DNA of 64,000 bases from Diphasiastrum complanatum. Its lineage: Eukaryota; Streptophyta; Lycopodiopsida; Lycopodiales; Lycopodiaceae. A program made the position numbers and the translations under genes. The stretch covers positions 11,984,310-12,048,309 of the forward strand of contig CM055092.1 of NCBI GenBank assembly GCA_029204225.1, in the 5' to 3' direction. Below the pieces are notes generated by a model, which saw nothing but the letters and a program-made list of their open reading frames with translations, was not told where the DNA came from and ran no database searches. This document shows, one piece after another, positions 33,961-45,928 of this stretch (position 1 is its first letter; the number at the start of each line of letters is the position of its first letter).

Positions 33961-34428
33961 GGAATTAAGTTTCAGAAAGTGGATCAAAACTCATTACCTC
34001 TTGTCTGGAATGCAGTCTTGGACCCAGCGATAGACAGCTACATGTCCCATGATTTCAACTCAACTATTCGAGCAGCTGACATGGTTTGTGATTATGAGAG
34101 CACATTGGCACCATCTGCTCCCGCAACCTCAACAAGAGTATTTAGTGGATCCAGACCGAGTCCGAGCTTCTTTTCAAGGGGGGACTCAGCTCCAAATGGC
34201 AACCAAGCCTCGAGTAGTGTGAACAAATTCCCAACAAAAACAGGGTTTGGCAACCAAGGCAACAATGGAGGGAACATGTTCCAGAGAAGAAACAATGTTG
34301 GACCTTCAGCTAGTCACAGCAACAGCTCACCAACAGTGGGCAGTTCATGCGTTGCTTCAATGCATGTCTACTATATATGTTTCGAAATTGTCCTAATAGG
34401 CATTGATCCCTGTATACAATCATTGTAA
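33961..34428 (+). pseudogene. Exon-like fragment with Ser/Asn/Gly-rich tail, possible captured gene piece
   Basis: A plus-strand frame starts after CATTTTTGCAG, a good splice-acceptor context. It reads through SLPLVWNAVLDPAIDSYMSH and STIRAADMVCDYES into a low-complexity tail rich in Ser, Pro, Asn and Gly (GFGNQGNNGGNMFQRRN). The stop is at 34426. Its base composition is clearly less AT-rich than the DNA on either side, as expected of a gene fragment carried by a Helitron. I do not recognise the family; a retrotransposon gag tail is another option. Confidence 0.4.
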
Positions 34429-35199
34429 CTAGTAGTAGGTGGATCTGTCGGAAGACATTCTACAAAAAACATGAAATTAAATAATAAATTTTATTATATA
34501 ATGTTAAAACCAAATGGCCACAAGGATATGTATGAGTGTATATGTACATGTACATACAAACACATTTTAATATACATATAAATGACACGTACCTAGTAAA
34601 GCTTTGTACTGCTTGCTCTCGCTCAATGCGTTCTTTATGTTCAAACTCTTTTGTAGAAAACAAATACATGTATATATTTTAATAAAAAAAGTTTTTGTAA
34701 TTTAGTAAAAACATATATAGATTTTTTGATTGCAAAATTGTATCTACCATCATTATACTGGCATTTCCCTGTTTGGGCTCCATGCTCATTGAACTCGTCC
34801 GAATCGCCAGCTCGTTCCATTTGTGACAGGCCTGCAATAGCGAATAATTATAATACCTTGTTTATCGTAATATTACGTATATGATAGTCATATACAACAT
34901 ACATGACTTATTAACGTCACGTGAACAACAAGCTTATAAGATGTCACTACACAGCGGTTCAAATTCAAGACCGTACTTTGTACACATGCAACAATTTTAT
35001 CCGAACAAAGTATTGCGATTGATACTAAATTGTCTATTATCATGTTTACACAATTTACTGAAATTATAAAAAAGAAATTATATTAAATTATTGACAACAC
35101 GAATGAAATACACCCAACGTAACATGATTTGAAAAAATAACTAATAACATGTAGAACTGGTAGTTATAAACCAGCTGGATGTTTTCCACAATAATTGCA

Positions 35200-35600
35200 A
35201 TATATAATAAATAATACATATTATTAACTAATTCAAAAGTTTTATTTTTACGTGTATCAGATATTGTTCGAGTATCTAAACAAATCACATATTATTTTTA
35301 TCAATGATTAAGTGATGCATATACTATTGCGTCTACAAAGCAGATTCTTTATTTTTTGTTACTTAATTACTTAGATTACTGGGTCACCATGTATACTAAT
35401 TTGTAAATTTTTTTATTAATGTTTAGTTATGCAGATTATAACTTTTTTTATTTACAATTATGATTATGTTACTAAGTTCAAATATATGAAACTAAGATAA
35501 AAAAAATGAGTAAATTACGTACTTTTGTTGGACTTTTCATCAACATACATACGCAATATTGTATGCATGAGGGTTTTTCACCTCATACAAAAACAAATTG
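35200..35600 (+). repeat. Diverged direct repeat, copy 1, with two hairpins
   Basis: This copy runs from a TATTATTAACTAATTC word to a terminal block 35512-35600. The block includes TTACGTACTTTTGTTGGAC, GTTGGACTTTTCATCAAC and ATGAGGGTTTTTCACCTCAT, the last two being short hairpins. It is related to 36735-37150. Confidence 0.7.
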
Positions 35601-36079
35601 TATAATATTACATGTTTTTAATTCTAAACATACAAATTTATAAGCCAAAATAAACTTAATCATCATATTGAAACAAATTTGAACATACAAAATTTGTAAT
35701 TTCTGAAATTCAATTTCCAAAATAAATATCTTTTGAAAAACTTATGTTATCAGAAAGAACTCCAATGTTTGAAAAAGGCGACTAACATATTACAATATCA
35801 AAATAATTATAAAATCCGAGTACGATATTTCATTTTGACAAATCCCATTCATCCAAAAAAACAATCGAGATTTTAGTTACAAAGTGAGAGATTGATATTT
35901 CAGACAAGATACTAGAACCAGCATACTGTATCATGGAGCGAAGCAAAGTTAGAAATGAGAACAAGAAGAAATTCACTAAAAAGAGGTAACTTATTTAATC
36001 AAAAAGAAGGCCAAATGTATTATTGAATGTATCATATATATTATATCAATGCAGGTACTAATCAAAATCTATTATGAAT

Positions 36080-36300
36080 GCTTATACTAATCAAATATTA
36101 TGCAAAACAAATCCACATTTCGTGAATCTGCTTGTCAATTTTTTTTGAAAAATTTGTAACATAATTATGGAAAGCAAAAAAACTTTAAGAAATTTACATA
36201 TACTAACCAGATGCCATGCAAGATAAATTTACATTTGTGAAAATGTTTGTCAATAATTTTACAAAATCTGTAACGTAGTCGTGTAAAGCGAATTTTGTTT
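36080..36300 (+). repeat. Diverged tandem duplication of about 110 bases
   Basis: Two head-to-tail copies (about 36080-36175 and 36196-36295) share ATACTAA(T/C)CA(A/G)AT, CCATGC/TTATGCAA, ACATTT, TTGTCAAT and (A/T)CTGTAAC/TTGTAAC words in the same order. Confidence 0.65.
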
Positions 36301-36734
36301 TTACAAGAAATTTGTCGTGGCCACGTTTTGGAACAGTAAATTTAAAGTAGATTTGAAGGCAATATATGAATTCATAATCACAATATATAATTACAAAATG
36401 AAAAACAAACGTCGTACATGACAAAATTGTATAACAGTTGTTTTTTTTTTAATGCAGATCATTGTTACACAATCCGCTAGGCAGTATATAAAATGTTACA
36501 CATGCAAAGAGTCTTTGACTCATACAAAAATGCTCATGACGAATGAACTAGTAACAATTACAGGTATTTGTGCATGTGCAAAGAGGTATGATCATACATG
36601 AACTTAATAACACGACACCCAAAGACCAATTCAAGAAAAATTATTAAACATGATAGTTAGTATTTTTTTAATAAATTACGAAGACGAAGACAAAATTTAA
36701 GATAATCAAACAAAACATCAAATAGAAAAAATAC

Positions 36735-37150
36735 GTATTATTAACTAATCTAAATTTTTTCATTTCTATGTATACATAAAACGTCTATTTAATTACTATG
36801 ATCTTGAAACAACAAAGTCACACATTTAAACGAATCACATATTACTTTTACATCAGTAACTAATTATTGCATGTATTATTACATGTACAAAAGATCTTGT
36901 TCGTATATACAACATTTCATTTTCTTGTTTGGTACTTGAATATTTAGATCAAAATATATTTGTTGTCTATCTATCACCAGATCGAAAAAACAAAACCATG
37001 GAACAAAATATAAATAACCATGTACTGTCTTGTCAAGTATATTCTTTTGTATATTTCTTGTAAATTACATACTTTTGTTGGATTTTCCACCAACATACAT
37101 ATGTAGTATTATATGCATAAGGGTTTTCCACCTTATACAACAAATTGGTT
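36735..37150 (+). repeat. Diverged direct repeat, copy 2, with two hairpins
   Basis: Second copy of the repeat at 35200-35600, about 1.55 kb downstream. The terminal block 37064-37148 contains GTTGGATTTTCCACCAAC and ATAAGGGTTTTCCACCTTAT. The stem of the second hairpin differs from copy 1 on both sides in a pairing-preserving way. Confidence 0.7.
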
Positions 37151-38182
37151 TTTCTACTATTATCTAAAAACTATGTACCTCGTTTATGAACATGCATACA
37201 TCTATAAAAATATTTTCGATTCTAGACATAAATCTATAACATGATATCAAATAGTCAAATTTGTGACATCCGTATTTAATTATGGACTGGGTTAGATTTA
37301 TTAACAAGCACTATACTTTTTAGAAAATATTTTAAGTTATTACAATATCAGAAGTGGTTGGAACTTGGGATGGTCATCAAATACTAGCATATTGAGACAA
37401 GTTAACATGATGCTTTGACTCTCATTATTTCATTGTATTATTACTGATTGATTCTAGTCTATAAAATAAGGTATATCTTGTGCGTATGATGACAGAGACC
37501 GGAGTAAAGCTTGCAAAAGCTAGATATACAGCATACTTTAAACACACTGTGAACCTAGAGTGGATCGAAGGACTGAAAATCGCTCAAGTCCTTCTATCTT
37601 TTAGTGTCAGGGTAATTCAGTTTCTGAATCCTTGAAAAAGCCTTCCGAGCATGAAACCGGTTCCACGAGAATATTTTTAACATGCAATGAATTACTACGA
37701 GACTCAAGACTGACAAGCAAGGAATCATGCTCAGTCGAAATTAATTTACCAAATATTTAAAAGATTTACTCTTCAGAGATGGTGATCAGTCATCCTACGT
37801 CTCCGACCAGCGATCATGCAGTGTAATATAGAATCACGGATCTAAATCTCAGCATCAACGTAAATAGTGAGCATCAAAGCAAACTTGTAAATTTGTGATT
37901 CGTTTCAGAAGTCATATCTATCACGAGTGACAATTGTACTTCGAATTGTTCATCACCTTCGTTGGTGCTGTATCCAACTGGTTTTCCAAGGTCAATATCA
38001 AATTGCAATTCTCTATCATCCTTGTTAACTACAACCTCCACAAAATTGTGAAGATCAGTTATTTAGCTTGTCAGAGCGGTAGCCCATGTCAGCATCGACA
38101 GTAGAATATGATAAAGAACGAGCATTGGATCAAACTGGTTTCTTGCAGATATTTGACTTCTCATCCGTAGATTTCACTGAGT

Positions 38183-38689
38183 ATGACACTTATGGAAATT
38201 CGCCTGCTAGGTCAGGTACATTCCCTCAAGGTCATTAGCAATAACTATGTCTTGAAGAACGACATTAAATTCTCGAACTTCGATATTGAAAGGCCTAACA
38301 CTAGCATAGATTTAGCTAATGTTGATCAGATTGATATCTTAAAGGAACCCGGAGTCAGTCTACCAGAATCGATTTCTGAAAATTTAAACAAACAAGAAGC
38401 TGGGGACAATTCAGGATTGACAATGCCTTCTACGAGAACATATCATTTATGTGATGGCTTTGGGCAGCTAATCAACTCCAATGATGACAAGCCTTTACTA
38501 AATAGCCTGGAAGTTGAGTCGTATAGTTTTAGCTTTCATTATGACTGCAACGGCCTGGAGCTTAAAACCTCTAGGCAACCTATGATCTTACCACAATATA
38601 GAGATGGATACGATAACAATTGGTATTTCGAATCTTGTTCTAATTTCCATGGTGACAATTCAATATATACGTATAATGAGCTTTACTAG
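38183..38689 (+). CDS. Hypothetical ORF, 168 codons, possibly a 3' exon
   Basis: Open frame, not recognised, ending with a TAG at 38687. The composition is varied and protein-like (DIERPNTSIDLANVDQIDIL, YHLCDGFGQLIN, a C-terminal stretch rich in Tyr, Asn and Ser). The first ATG is preceded at once by a stop in the same frame. A splice-acceptor-like TTTCTTGCAG lies at about 38140-38150, so the real start may be in an upstream exon or a different frame. It sits between AT-rich Helitron-type DNA and a less AT-rich region. It could equally be the end of a decayed host gene. No function can be given. Confidence 0.35.
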   Translation: MTLMEIRLLGQVHSLKVISNNYVLKNDIKFSNFDIERPNTSIDLANVDQIDILKEPGVSLPESISENLNKQEAGDNSGLTMPSTRTYHLCDGFGQLINSNDDKPLLNSLEVESYSFSFHYDCNGLELKTSRQPMILPQYRDGYDNNWYFESCSNFHGDNSIYTYNELY

Positions 38690-40303
38690 TGAAAGAACAA
38701 ATTTGAAGTTAAATATGGATGTTACTCGATGACCAATTACTTTAAAGTGCATATACAATATCAGAAAACTTATTTTAAATAAGTTTGTGTTATGGAATAT
38801 AATGAGGATATACAGTACTTTTAATAGAATTTATTGATTATTAATAAATTAAAGTCTCTTTTTATTAATAAAGATTGTATAGGTTGCATTTGTCGCTTTT
38901 GTTGTCTTTTAAGCGAAGTTAAATTTATGAACTTTATTAGACTAGGAGCTCGTTGCTTTCAACACCAAAGATTGTCATTCGAGAACTATACTCTCCTTAT
39001 TCTTAATTTCTCAGGGAATTGTTCATGAAATCCATGTTGGAGCTCAATGCACACATTAGGTCTGAACACAGTCTAGGATTCAATTCTTCGTCTATCTATG
39101 TCAAGCATTAGCATTCACAAGCATACTATATCTTGATTTGATTATCTATTCCATGAAGGTTGTTTTCCCAAACGACCAAAATCATATTTTGTCACCTTAT
39201 AGAAAAAAATCTTTTAAACTCAAGTGTGCCAATTCATTGACGGAACTCATCGAATTGGAGATGCATTGAATCCGAAAAATTACACTTTTCACTTTTTACA
39301 ATGTATGGGCCCATCACAGGGCAACTGGAGGGAGGTCCCAGTGCAGGGCAGAGATGGCTGGCACTACCAACTGGCGCAATGGCCAAGTGACCCTATCAGA
39401 ATCCACGAGCTCACTCACGCTTTCAAGTGGGCTTCATGGCTCGCTCTAATGAAATGCCCAATCACTTCGATATTTGTCAAGTGCCACGCACACTTTTGTA
39501 ATAATTGATTGTGTAAACGTGGCAAAATCGCATCGGTATTGTGAAAATCCAACGGTACAGCATAGAGTGCAAATAAGATACTTTTTCTATCTCTCTCTCT
39601 CCATTCCCCACTACTTAGTTGCATTACAAGATTGAGATCCCCCAAGCGTAGGATCTTATCATGGACTACCACATAGCCATCGAAAAAGTTAATGTGCTGT
39701 CATGCCACATGGCGATAATTCAATTGGTGGGAAGTGAGATGTGTTGTGCTATAAGGGCCCCCCTCAGTCTCCTCGCCTTGCTCTCTCTCTCTCTCTCTTT
39801 CGTCTATTTTGTTCCTCCTCCTTCAGGATCTGCCTATGGAAATTTGCGATTTCATTGCCGATGCATCGATGTGGGCTTAAAGGATTAGGAGCAGCAGCAC
39901 CTCCTGGAGCCTTTTGAGCCATAGCCCAGCTCACATTGTGATCTTTCATCGCTGAATTTGCTCTTTTCTCAGGCCTAAACTGCCTGTTTTTTCAGCACTA
40001 GTGCTAGTGTACACAGTGCAGTCTGCTCACTTTACACCCAACATTTTTGTTTGAGCTGTTGATGCTTCAACGATCAACCAACTATACTGCAGCAAGCAGT
40101 ATAGTAAGTTTTGCTTCTGCTAGTCAATCAGATGAGCAGTCCATCTCACATTGCTATTGCGCTGCAAATGAGATTCTTGTTCCCCGTTCTATACAACGGT
40201 ACAGCAGATATTAATGCATAACCTGTTAAAGCGTCTACATTTCAATACTAACTGTTGGATAGGATAAGCAAATTATCATCTGAGACTCACTGAAATAAAT
40301 GTG

Positions 40304-40341
<38 letters not shown>

Positions 40342-42432
40342 ATATTTCAGTTCCTGTCTCTGGCTTCTAGGCTAAAATTTGATGACATATATGGGATCTG
40401 TATTAGGGTACCTATCTGCGATTACAAAACCTTCGCTTTTCTGCAATGATTATAACAGAATATGAGGACTTTCGAGCTGTTCATACCCCCTAGGTGTTCT
40501 ATAGCTTACTAGAACTTGGCCTAGAAATATCTTGTAGCATCAGCTTCGGATCCCATTATGTCAGATTACTTTGTCTGAGGCAGTGCAACGTGCACGTGTC
40601 TGTATTGGATCCATGTACGAGCTGAACTCTGTTGGCCAGGGGCTATTCAACTCATGAAATAAGGAAGCTGGGGATAGTTCATGGTCAGTGTAGGCAATTA
40701 TCGTTCAAGGTGGATCAAAGAACTGGAACAAGCTCTTATAACGCCTTGCTCGAACTGAAGGTGGCGTAGGCGCAGGTCCATTCGACTGATTTCTAGCCTT
40801 CGTGCGTAGTTTTTACTTTCGACCTGCATATATTACTCTTAAATGCGTGATTTGCAGAATTTTAATTCTTTTATAAGATGATTACGTGATATGGAAAGAT
40901 CTAGTTTACAGGTGGGTACGAACAGAAGAACTTCCATAGGGCAAAGAGAGACTAATGGAGATATTACGAGCTCTAGATCATCCCTACGGAGGCTTAAATT
41001 GAAGAAGGTTGCCGGTGAGCCACAAGGATCGGTTTTGGTTTCTTCACAGACAAGGCTTCCGATGCTCCAGATTATTTAACTACGAACAATTTGCAACAAC
41101 GTCAAGTGTCTAAACCGCGGTATCAGAAAACTGGCCGGAAGCTATTCAACATTTCAAACAAAATAACTTCACAGGATAAAAAAATAAAATGAATCTCTAT
41201 AGCAGAAAGAGACACCAGTAAAGTTAACGACATGCAACAATGGGTAGAGGACGAGAAACTGATGAGATAATACCAACTTTTTTTAGCATCAGCCTTAGCA
41301 GTTTTTTGGCACTTAATAGATTGCCAGCTTTGGCATTATGGTGCACAAGAGGTGCACCACCTCCACAGCACACGTCGCATGAATAGAATTGCAAGTCCCT
41401 ATATGTGGCTGATTCGTGGAGCTATATCTACCTTTACGTGAGCAGGTTTGTGGCGAATGAACCACAAAGTGATCTTCCTGAGAGATTTGGGCATGTGTTT
41501 TGGACAATATGCTCAAGTCCTGTAAATTTCGTTTTACCTCTTTAGTAAACTTTCTCCTCATAAAGAGCTATTTCAGAGCTCATATTCAATATCTTATAGA
41601 TCTAGAATCGAAATGCCAGATGGAACAACGTCGTACTCTAGACTGTAGATTGCGGAAAATGGAATCAATTCAGTATATTTCTTGTAGTTCCAAGCAGATT
41701 CTTTTGCAAACTTAAGATTACAATACATCTTGTACTTTAAAAAAGAGACCTGAATGCAGAAATCATACAAGCTCTAGGTAAAACAATTACAAGTTTGTTT
41801 ACATTGCCACAAAGCCTATGCAAAATTATGAGCATCTTACCAAAAATTTGAACTTGGTAAAGTTCCGAACCACGTGCTTTATTGCTTTCCGTTTGTTTCT
41901 ATGATACCCAGTTTTTCCTTTCAATTTTACCTCTCTTTCAATTTCTATCAGTTTGATATTCACTTTCTCTTTTCAAAATTGATTTCTCTATAAATTACAA
42001 GATTTATGATTGTAAATCACAAGATTCTTGGAGCAGACTCCGATTCAAATGGTTTGTGTGACAGCAGATCAGATGACGACGGTGGCACCCAGACACCCAC
42101 ACCTGCACCTGCATGCAGCGCCAGCGAGCAGCTCCAAAAAAGCAAGAAACGTGAGAAAGAAATAGCAAAACTTTAAATTGTCTCATGTAAGGTGATCTAC
42201 GACACCATGAAGGCTTGGAGGACTTCAAAATAGAGTGCTTTTAGAAACTAAGAAAATTAATACGTGTCAACATAGCAATAATCTTAAGGCCCCCTCAAAA
42301 TATGTAAAAAATATTTAGGAAAAAATAAAAGATCACAAGCAAGTTAAAACCAAACATGAAAACAGCCTCTGAACCAAACATGAAAACAATAAGCCTCTGC
42401 CTACAGCATGGCCAAAAATGAGTGAGTGAGTA

Positions 42433-42437
<5 letters not shown>
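38690..42437. other. Region with unidentified short ORFs and microsatellites
   Basis: Less AT-rich than the preceding 20 kb. Short frames such as 39224-39508 (94 codons, plus) and 40891-41079 (62 codons, plus, Ser/Arg-rich) have no recognisable motif and are not called. CT/TC runs occur at about 39780-39800 and 40305-40340. It may be the upstream flank of the duplicated transferase gene. Confidence 0.4.

Positions 42438-42484
<47 letters not shown>
42438..42484. repeat. (GA)n microsatellite upstream of the transferase pseudogene
   Basis: About 23 GA units. A GT run follows at about 42777-42796. The intact gene copy has the same pair in the same order (GA at about 51271-51326, GT at about 51620-51640), so both runs were probably inside the duplicated block. 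Confidence 0.9.
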
Positions 42485-42488
<4 letters not shown>

Positions 42489-42810
42489 AGATTGATTGAT
42501 TGCAATTAAAGGAACTTTAGAAATGGAACATATTTTTCTGCTCAAAACGAAGAAAGGAAAGACGTACATATGCTTTGAGCTTTGACTAGCGTTGTAGTGG
42601 CAAAGCTAAAATGAATGAAAAAGCAATATGTATTGGGCCTACTCTCACCCACCTAATAAGACTACGACTCATATCTATGAGTGCACCTTCGAAGAGGTTG
42701 TGAATCGAAGATTGAATGATTGCCTGTATAGTTCGCATCATGAGATGTAGATTCAGAGAAAGTGTGTAATTGTTTTGGTGTGTGTGTGTGTGTGTATAAT
42801 TGAGGTAGTG

Positions 42811-43530
42811 ATGGACCAGATAATCGTTCGGGTAGTGATAGTAGTGCTTCTAATCTCGCCAATCGCTGTCTACAAAATTTTGAATGACCCTACGCCCATT
42901 GCATGCCCACGTGGATAGTGTCCATCGCATGAGAGATCAGGAGTTATAATCGCTGGTGGCAGAAAGCGAAAACATCGTTTATTTCTAGTTTTTCCATACA
43001 TTGTGTGATTTGAAGTGGAGCAATCACTCATAATATTGCCGTGCAGCAATTTGCAAGCGTTTTAGATGATCTTTGTATACTTAGCTTCTTTGAATAGGAG
43101 ATCTGTTGCACTTTCCAGGTTTCAAGTATATTCTAACCTCATAAATCTGGGTGGTACTGCAGACAAAAAATAAACTATGGGATTTAGAAACAATTTTGAC
43201 GAGTGCATCTTTTCGCAACAAAACAGTAATCTTGACAACAATCAATGAGGCCTGGGCAGCACCCAATTCTTTGATGGATATTTTCATGGAAAGCTTTCAA
43301 ATTGGTGATGGAACACAGAAGGTGTTAGATCATTTGCTGATGGTTGCACTTGACCAAAAAGCTTACGATCGTTGTCTAGCCACTCACATTTATTGCTACA
43401 AATTCACGACACAAACAGATCTGTCCGGCGAAAAGTTGTAATTCATGACCAAGAATACTTAAAGCTGGTTTGGAAAAAGATTGATTTGATGAGGACTGTC
43501 TTGAAGATGGGCTACAATCTTGTATTCTCA
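42811..43530 (+). pseudogene. Nucleotide-diphospho-sugar transferase (PF03407-like), truncated duplicate
   Basis: Tandem copy of the gene at 51671. Exon 1 (42811-42976) starts with MDQIIVRVVIVVLLI, is 14 bases shorter than its counterpart and reaches a TAG early. Exon 2 (43163-43530) follows an acceptor ACTGCAG and reads LWDLETILTSASFRNKTVIL and TTINEAWAAPNSLMDIFMES. It has gained a TAA after GEKL and lost one base soon after, so it is 368 instead of 366 bases. The exon 2 donor (GTACGT) and the start of intron 2 are still similar to the intact gene up to about 43705. Exon 3, with the catalytic DxD, is absent; gypsy sequence starts just downstream. It cannot make an active enzyme. Confidence 0.88.
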
Positions 43531-43900
43531 GTACGTTTCTTGTCAACAATGACCATATTTGACTTTTACACTGGAGACAATCAACTCACTAAGTTCCTGG
43601 AGTCACACATCACTAAATGGCTCCAGCATGGATGCATCTGTGGTAGTTACTGTAACGAATCCGCATATACTTTGATGAGGTGATTTGAAATTGATCTTTA
43701 ACCTTTTAGAGCCTTGGATTAGTATATGCTAATTAGCATATAATTCTATGTAATTGGTGTTATGTACCTTAACATTACGCCCTTCATTAACGATACGCCC
43801 TTCAATGACGGCCTCACAAGGGGCATGATGCATGTCTGGCGTTATCGACATGTTCAGGTGCCACGCTTCATGACAGTAGTTTTTATTTCCCTTTCAACCT

Positions 43901-44545
43901 TTAAAACTTAAAGGATATTAAGTTTTCTTGGTTTATTGGTAAAGAAGGTATGTCTATGTTAAGTTTTTTTTTTTTTTTTAACTTTATGCTTAAAAGCAGC
44001 TTGTGAGCATTTCCCAAATCATATTTTGCGCGTGCTTCTACCCACGTAGTGGCGTAATCAGTTGCGATCAAGACATAGCGTGCTTGAGTATTTTTGGCTG
44101 CTGGGCTTATGGGCCCAACAAAGTCTATACCCCACTTATGAAAGTCTTTGGCTTCTATAATGGGGGTAAGCGGTGTGAAGTCTGCTTTTGTAATCTTTTT
44201 GGCTCGTTGGCAAACATCGCATATTTTGATGATAGCAAATGTATCATTAAACAATGATGTCCACCATAAGTCCGCTCTGAGTGTGATCTTAGCAGTCACT
44301 TCGATGGAGAAGTGACCGCCACCAATGCCCTCATGTGTCTGAGATATTATAGGTTGTATCTCATATTCATAAGCGCATTGGCGTATAATACCGTCAGTGC
44401 CCCTTTTTATATAATTGTCCGGCGATAAGTCCGGTTGTGCTAGGATTCCTCCTATGGCATACTTACTTGCATCGGTATGCACGTGGGATTCCTTCGTGTA
44501 ATCTGGGGAACAAAGTATGGGTGCGGTAGTGAGTGCTGTTTTCAA
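43901..44545 (-). pseudogene. Gypsy RNase H end and integrase N-terminal part
   Basis: In order: the RNase H start HVHTDASKYAIGGILAQPDL, a short linker where most of RNase H is deleted, the integrase zinc-binding region (THEGIGGGHFS with ICDVCQRAKK), and the integrase core start (WGIDFVGPISPAAKN with YVLIATDYATTWVEA, the first two catalytic Asp residues). The frame ends in a Lys-rich tail and a stop at 43901. The catalytic Glu and the C-terminal domain are missing. It follows the reverse transcriptase relic on the same strand. Confidence 0.85.
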
Positions 44546-44559
44546 GTCCTCAAAGGCTT

Positions 44560-45474
44560 TTATGCATTCTTCGATCCAACCACAACTAAATAGACAAGTC
44601 GTGCCTTATCGACGTAGTCGATTATGAAGATGCGGTAGTAGTTAGTATGGCCAAGGAAGACATAAACTTCTTTCACCGTTGTGGGTAAACGCATCTCAAC
44701 TATAATCTTGATCTTCAAAGGATCGGTAAAAATACCATCCTTTGATATAATATGTCCGAGGAAAACCCCATGGGTGACCCAGATTTGACATTTTTCAGGG
44801 TTTAGTGATATACCAAACCTACGACAGTGAATGAATATCTTTTCAAGGGCATCGAGGTGCTTGTTTGCAGAAGAATGTACACCCAGATCATCTAGATAAA
44901 TCTCGACAATTCGATGTAACAAATCTTGGAACGCCATTTGCATAACGCGTTGGAACGTGGGAGGGGCGTTGCATAAGCCAAAAGGCATTACGTTATAAGC
45001 ATAAACGTCGTTTTCCGTGGCAAAAGTTGTCTTGTGTTTATCTTTAGGGGCTATTGAACTAGAAAATAGCCACTAAAACCATCTAAAAATCTAAAAGCTT
45101 CAGCTCCTGCCATTTCCTCGAGTATTTGTGTCGTTAAGGATAACGGGAAGTGGTCTTTTTTAGCAACCGCGTTAAGGTTTTTGAGATCAACGCAGATATG
45201 AAGCTTGCCATTTTTTTTTGGGAACCACTACGATGGATGATACCCAATCCATGTGCTAGACTTCATAAATGAAACCAGCATCTAGGAGCTTCATAATATC
45301 TTCGTCGATCCATTCACGATAAACCGGGTTACAATGGTAAGGCTTAGCTCGAATAGGCTTAGCGTTCTCCTCTAAAGAAATAGTATGGACGGCTATTTCA
45401 GGTGGAATGGTATGTTTGATAAGTGACCTGCAGGGTCGGTTACTCGTTGATCGGCCATACGAATTTTGTATCAT
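44560..45474 (-). pseudogene. Gypsy reverse transcriptase (relic)
   Basis: The N-terminal part is at 45474-45256 (AKPYHCNPVYREWIDEDIMK, LLDAGFIYEV). Frame-shifted sequence follows, then 44988-44560 with MPFGLCNAPPTFQRVM, the active-site box EIYLDDLGVHS, NPEKCQIWVTHGVFLGHIIS and VYVFLGHTNYYRIFI. The Y-x-D-D box is intact, but the region 45000-45250 is broken by shifts. The family would copy element RNA into DNA. Confidence 0.87.
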
Positions 45475-45481
45475 GGCAGAT

Positions 45482-45871
45482 CTAAGGGTTGAAATCCCAT
45501 GACTTTGCTAGCGACAAAGCCATGATGTTTATGCCTGATCCACTATCAAGGATGGTGGATACTGTTGGATACTCTCTGTATTGCATAGGTAAGGTAATGC
45601 TAATCCCCTTAACAACACTGATATTCATCATGGAAATCTGAGGAATTTTTGGAATCTCATCGAATTTTTGCTGTTCATCTGGGATATTGGGCAGTTGACA
45701 ACTTCTATGGATATAACATTGGAGGCCGATGAAAGATTTCATTGCACTATGGAACGACATTGTGATCTGAGCTTGCAGAAGTTCAGAGAAAACTTCAAGT
45801 CCTTGTAAGGGTTGCTCTTTTGTGAGGATCAGAGCAGATAACTGACGTTCCGTTTTCAATTCCTCCTGCAA
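45482..45871 (-). pseudogene. Gypsy aspartic protease region (relic)
   Basis: A minus-strand frame ends with STILDSGSGINIMALSLAKS, the D-S-G active site of a retroviral-type aspartic protease, at about residues 108-125 of the open segment. It is followed within a few bases, across a stop, by the reverse transcriptase. The upstream part is a linker without clear domains. Confidence 0.75.
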
Positions 45872-45928
45872 AAGCTCATGTCGAAATTCGTTGTATCACC
45901 ATTGTTCCACTCGTGGATCAGGATAGTC

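Larger units (their letters stand above)
34429..38180. other. AT-rich repeat-bearing stretch without recognised genes
   Basis: Very AT-rich. Short minus-strand pieces near 34600-34830 (FEHKERIEREQAVQSF and a Glu/Asp-rich stretch) might be small exons but cannot be supported. The stretch carries diverged direct repeats (35200-35600 against 36735-37150) and a diverged tandem duplication (36080-36300). Confidence 0.5.

Noticed and set aside
39224-39508. 94-codon plus-strand ORF
   Set aside because: No recognised motif, no splice or start support and moderate length; noted only in the region description.
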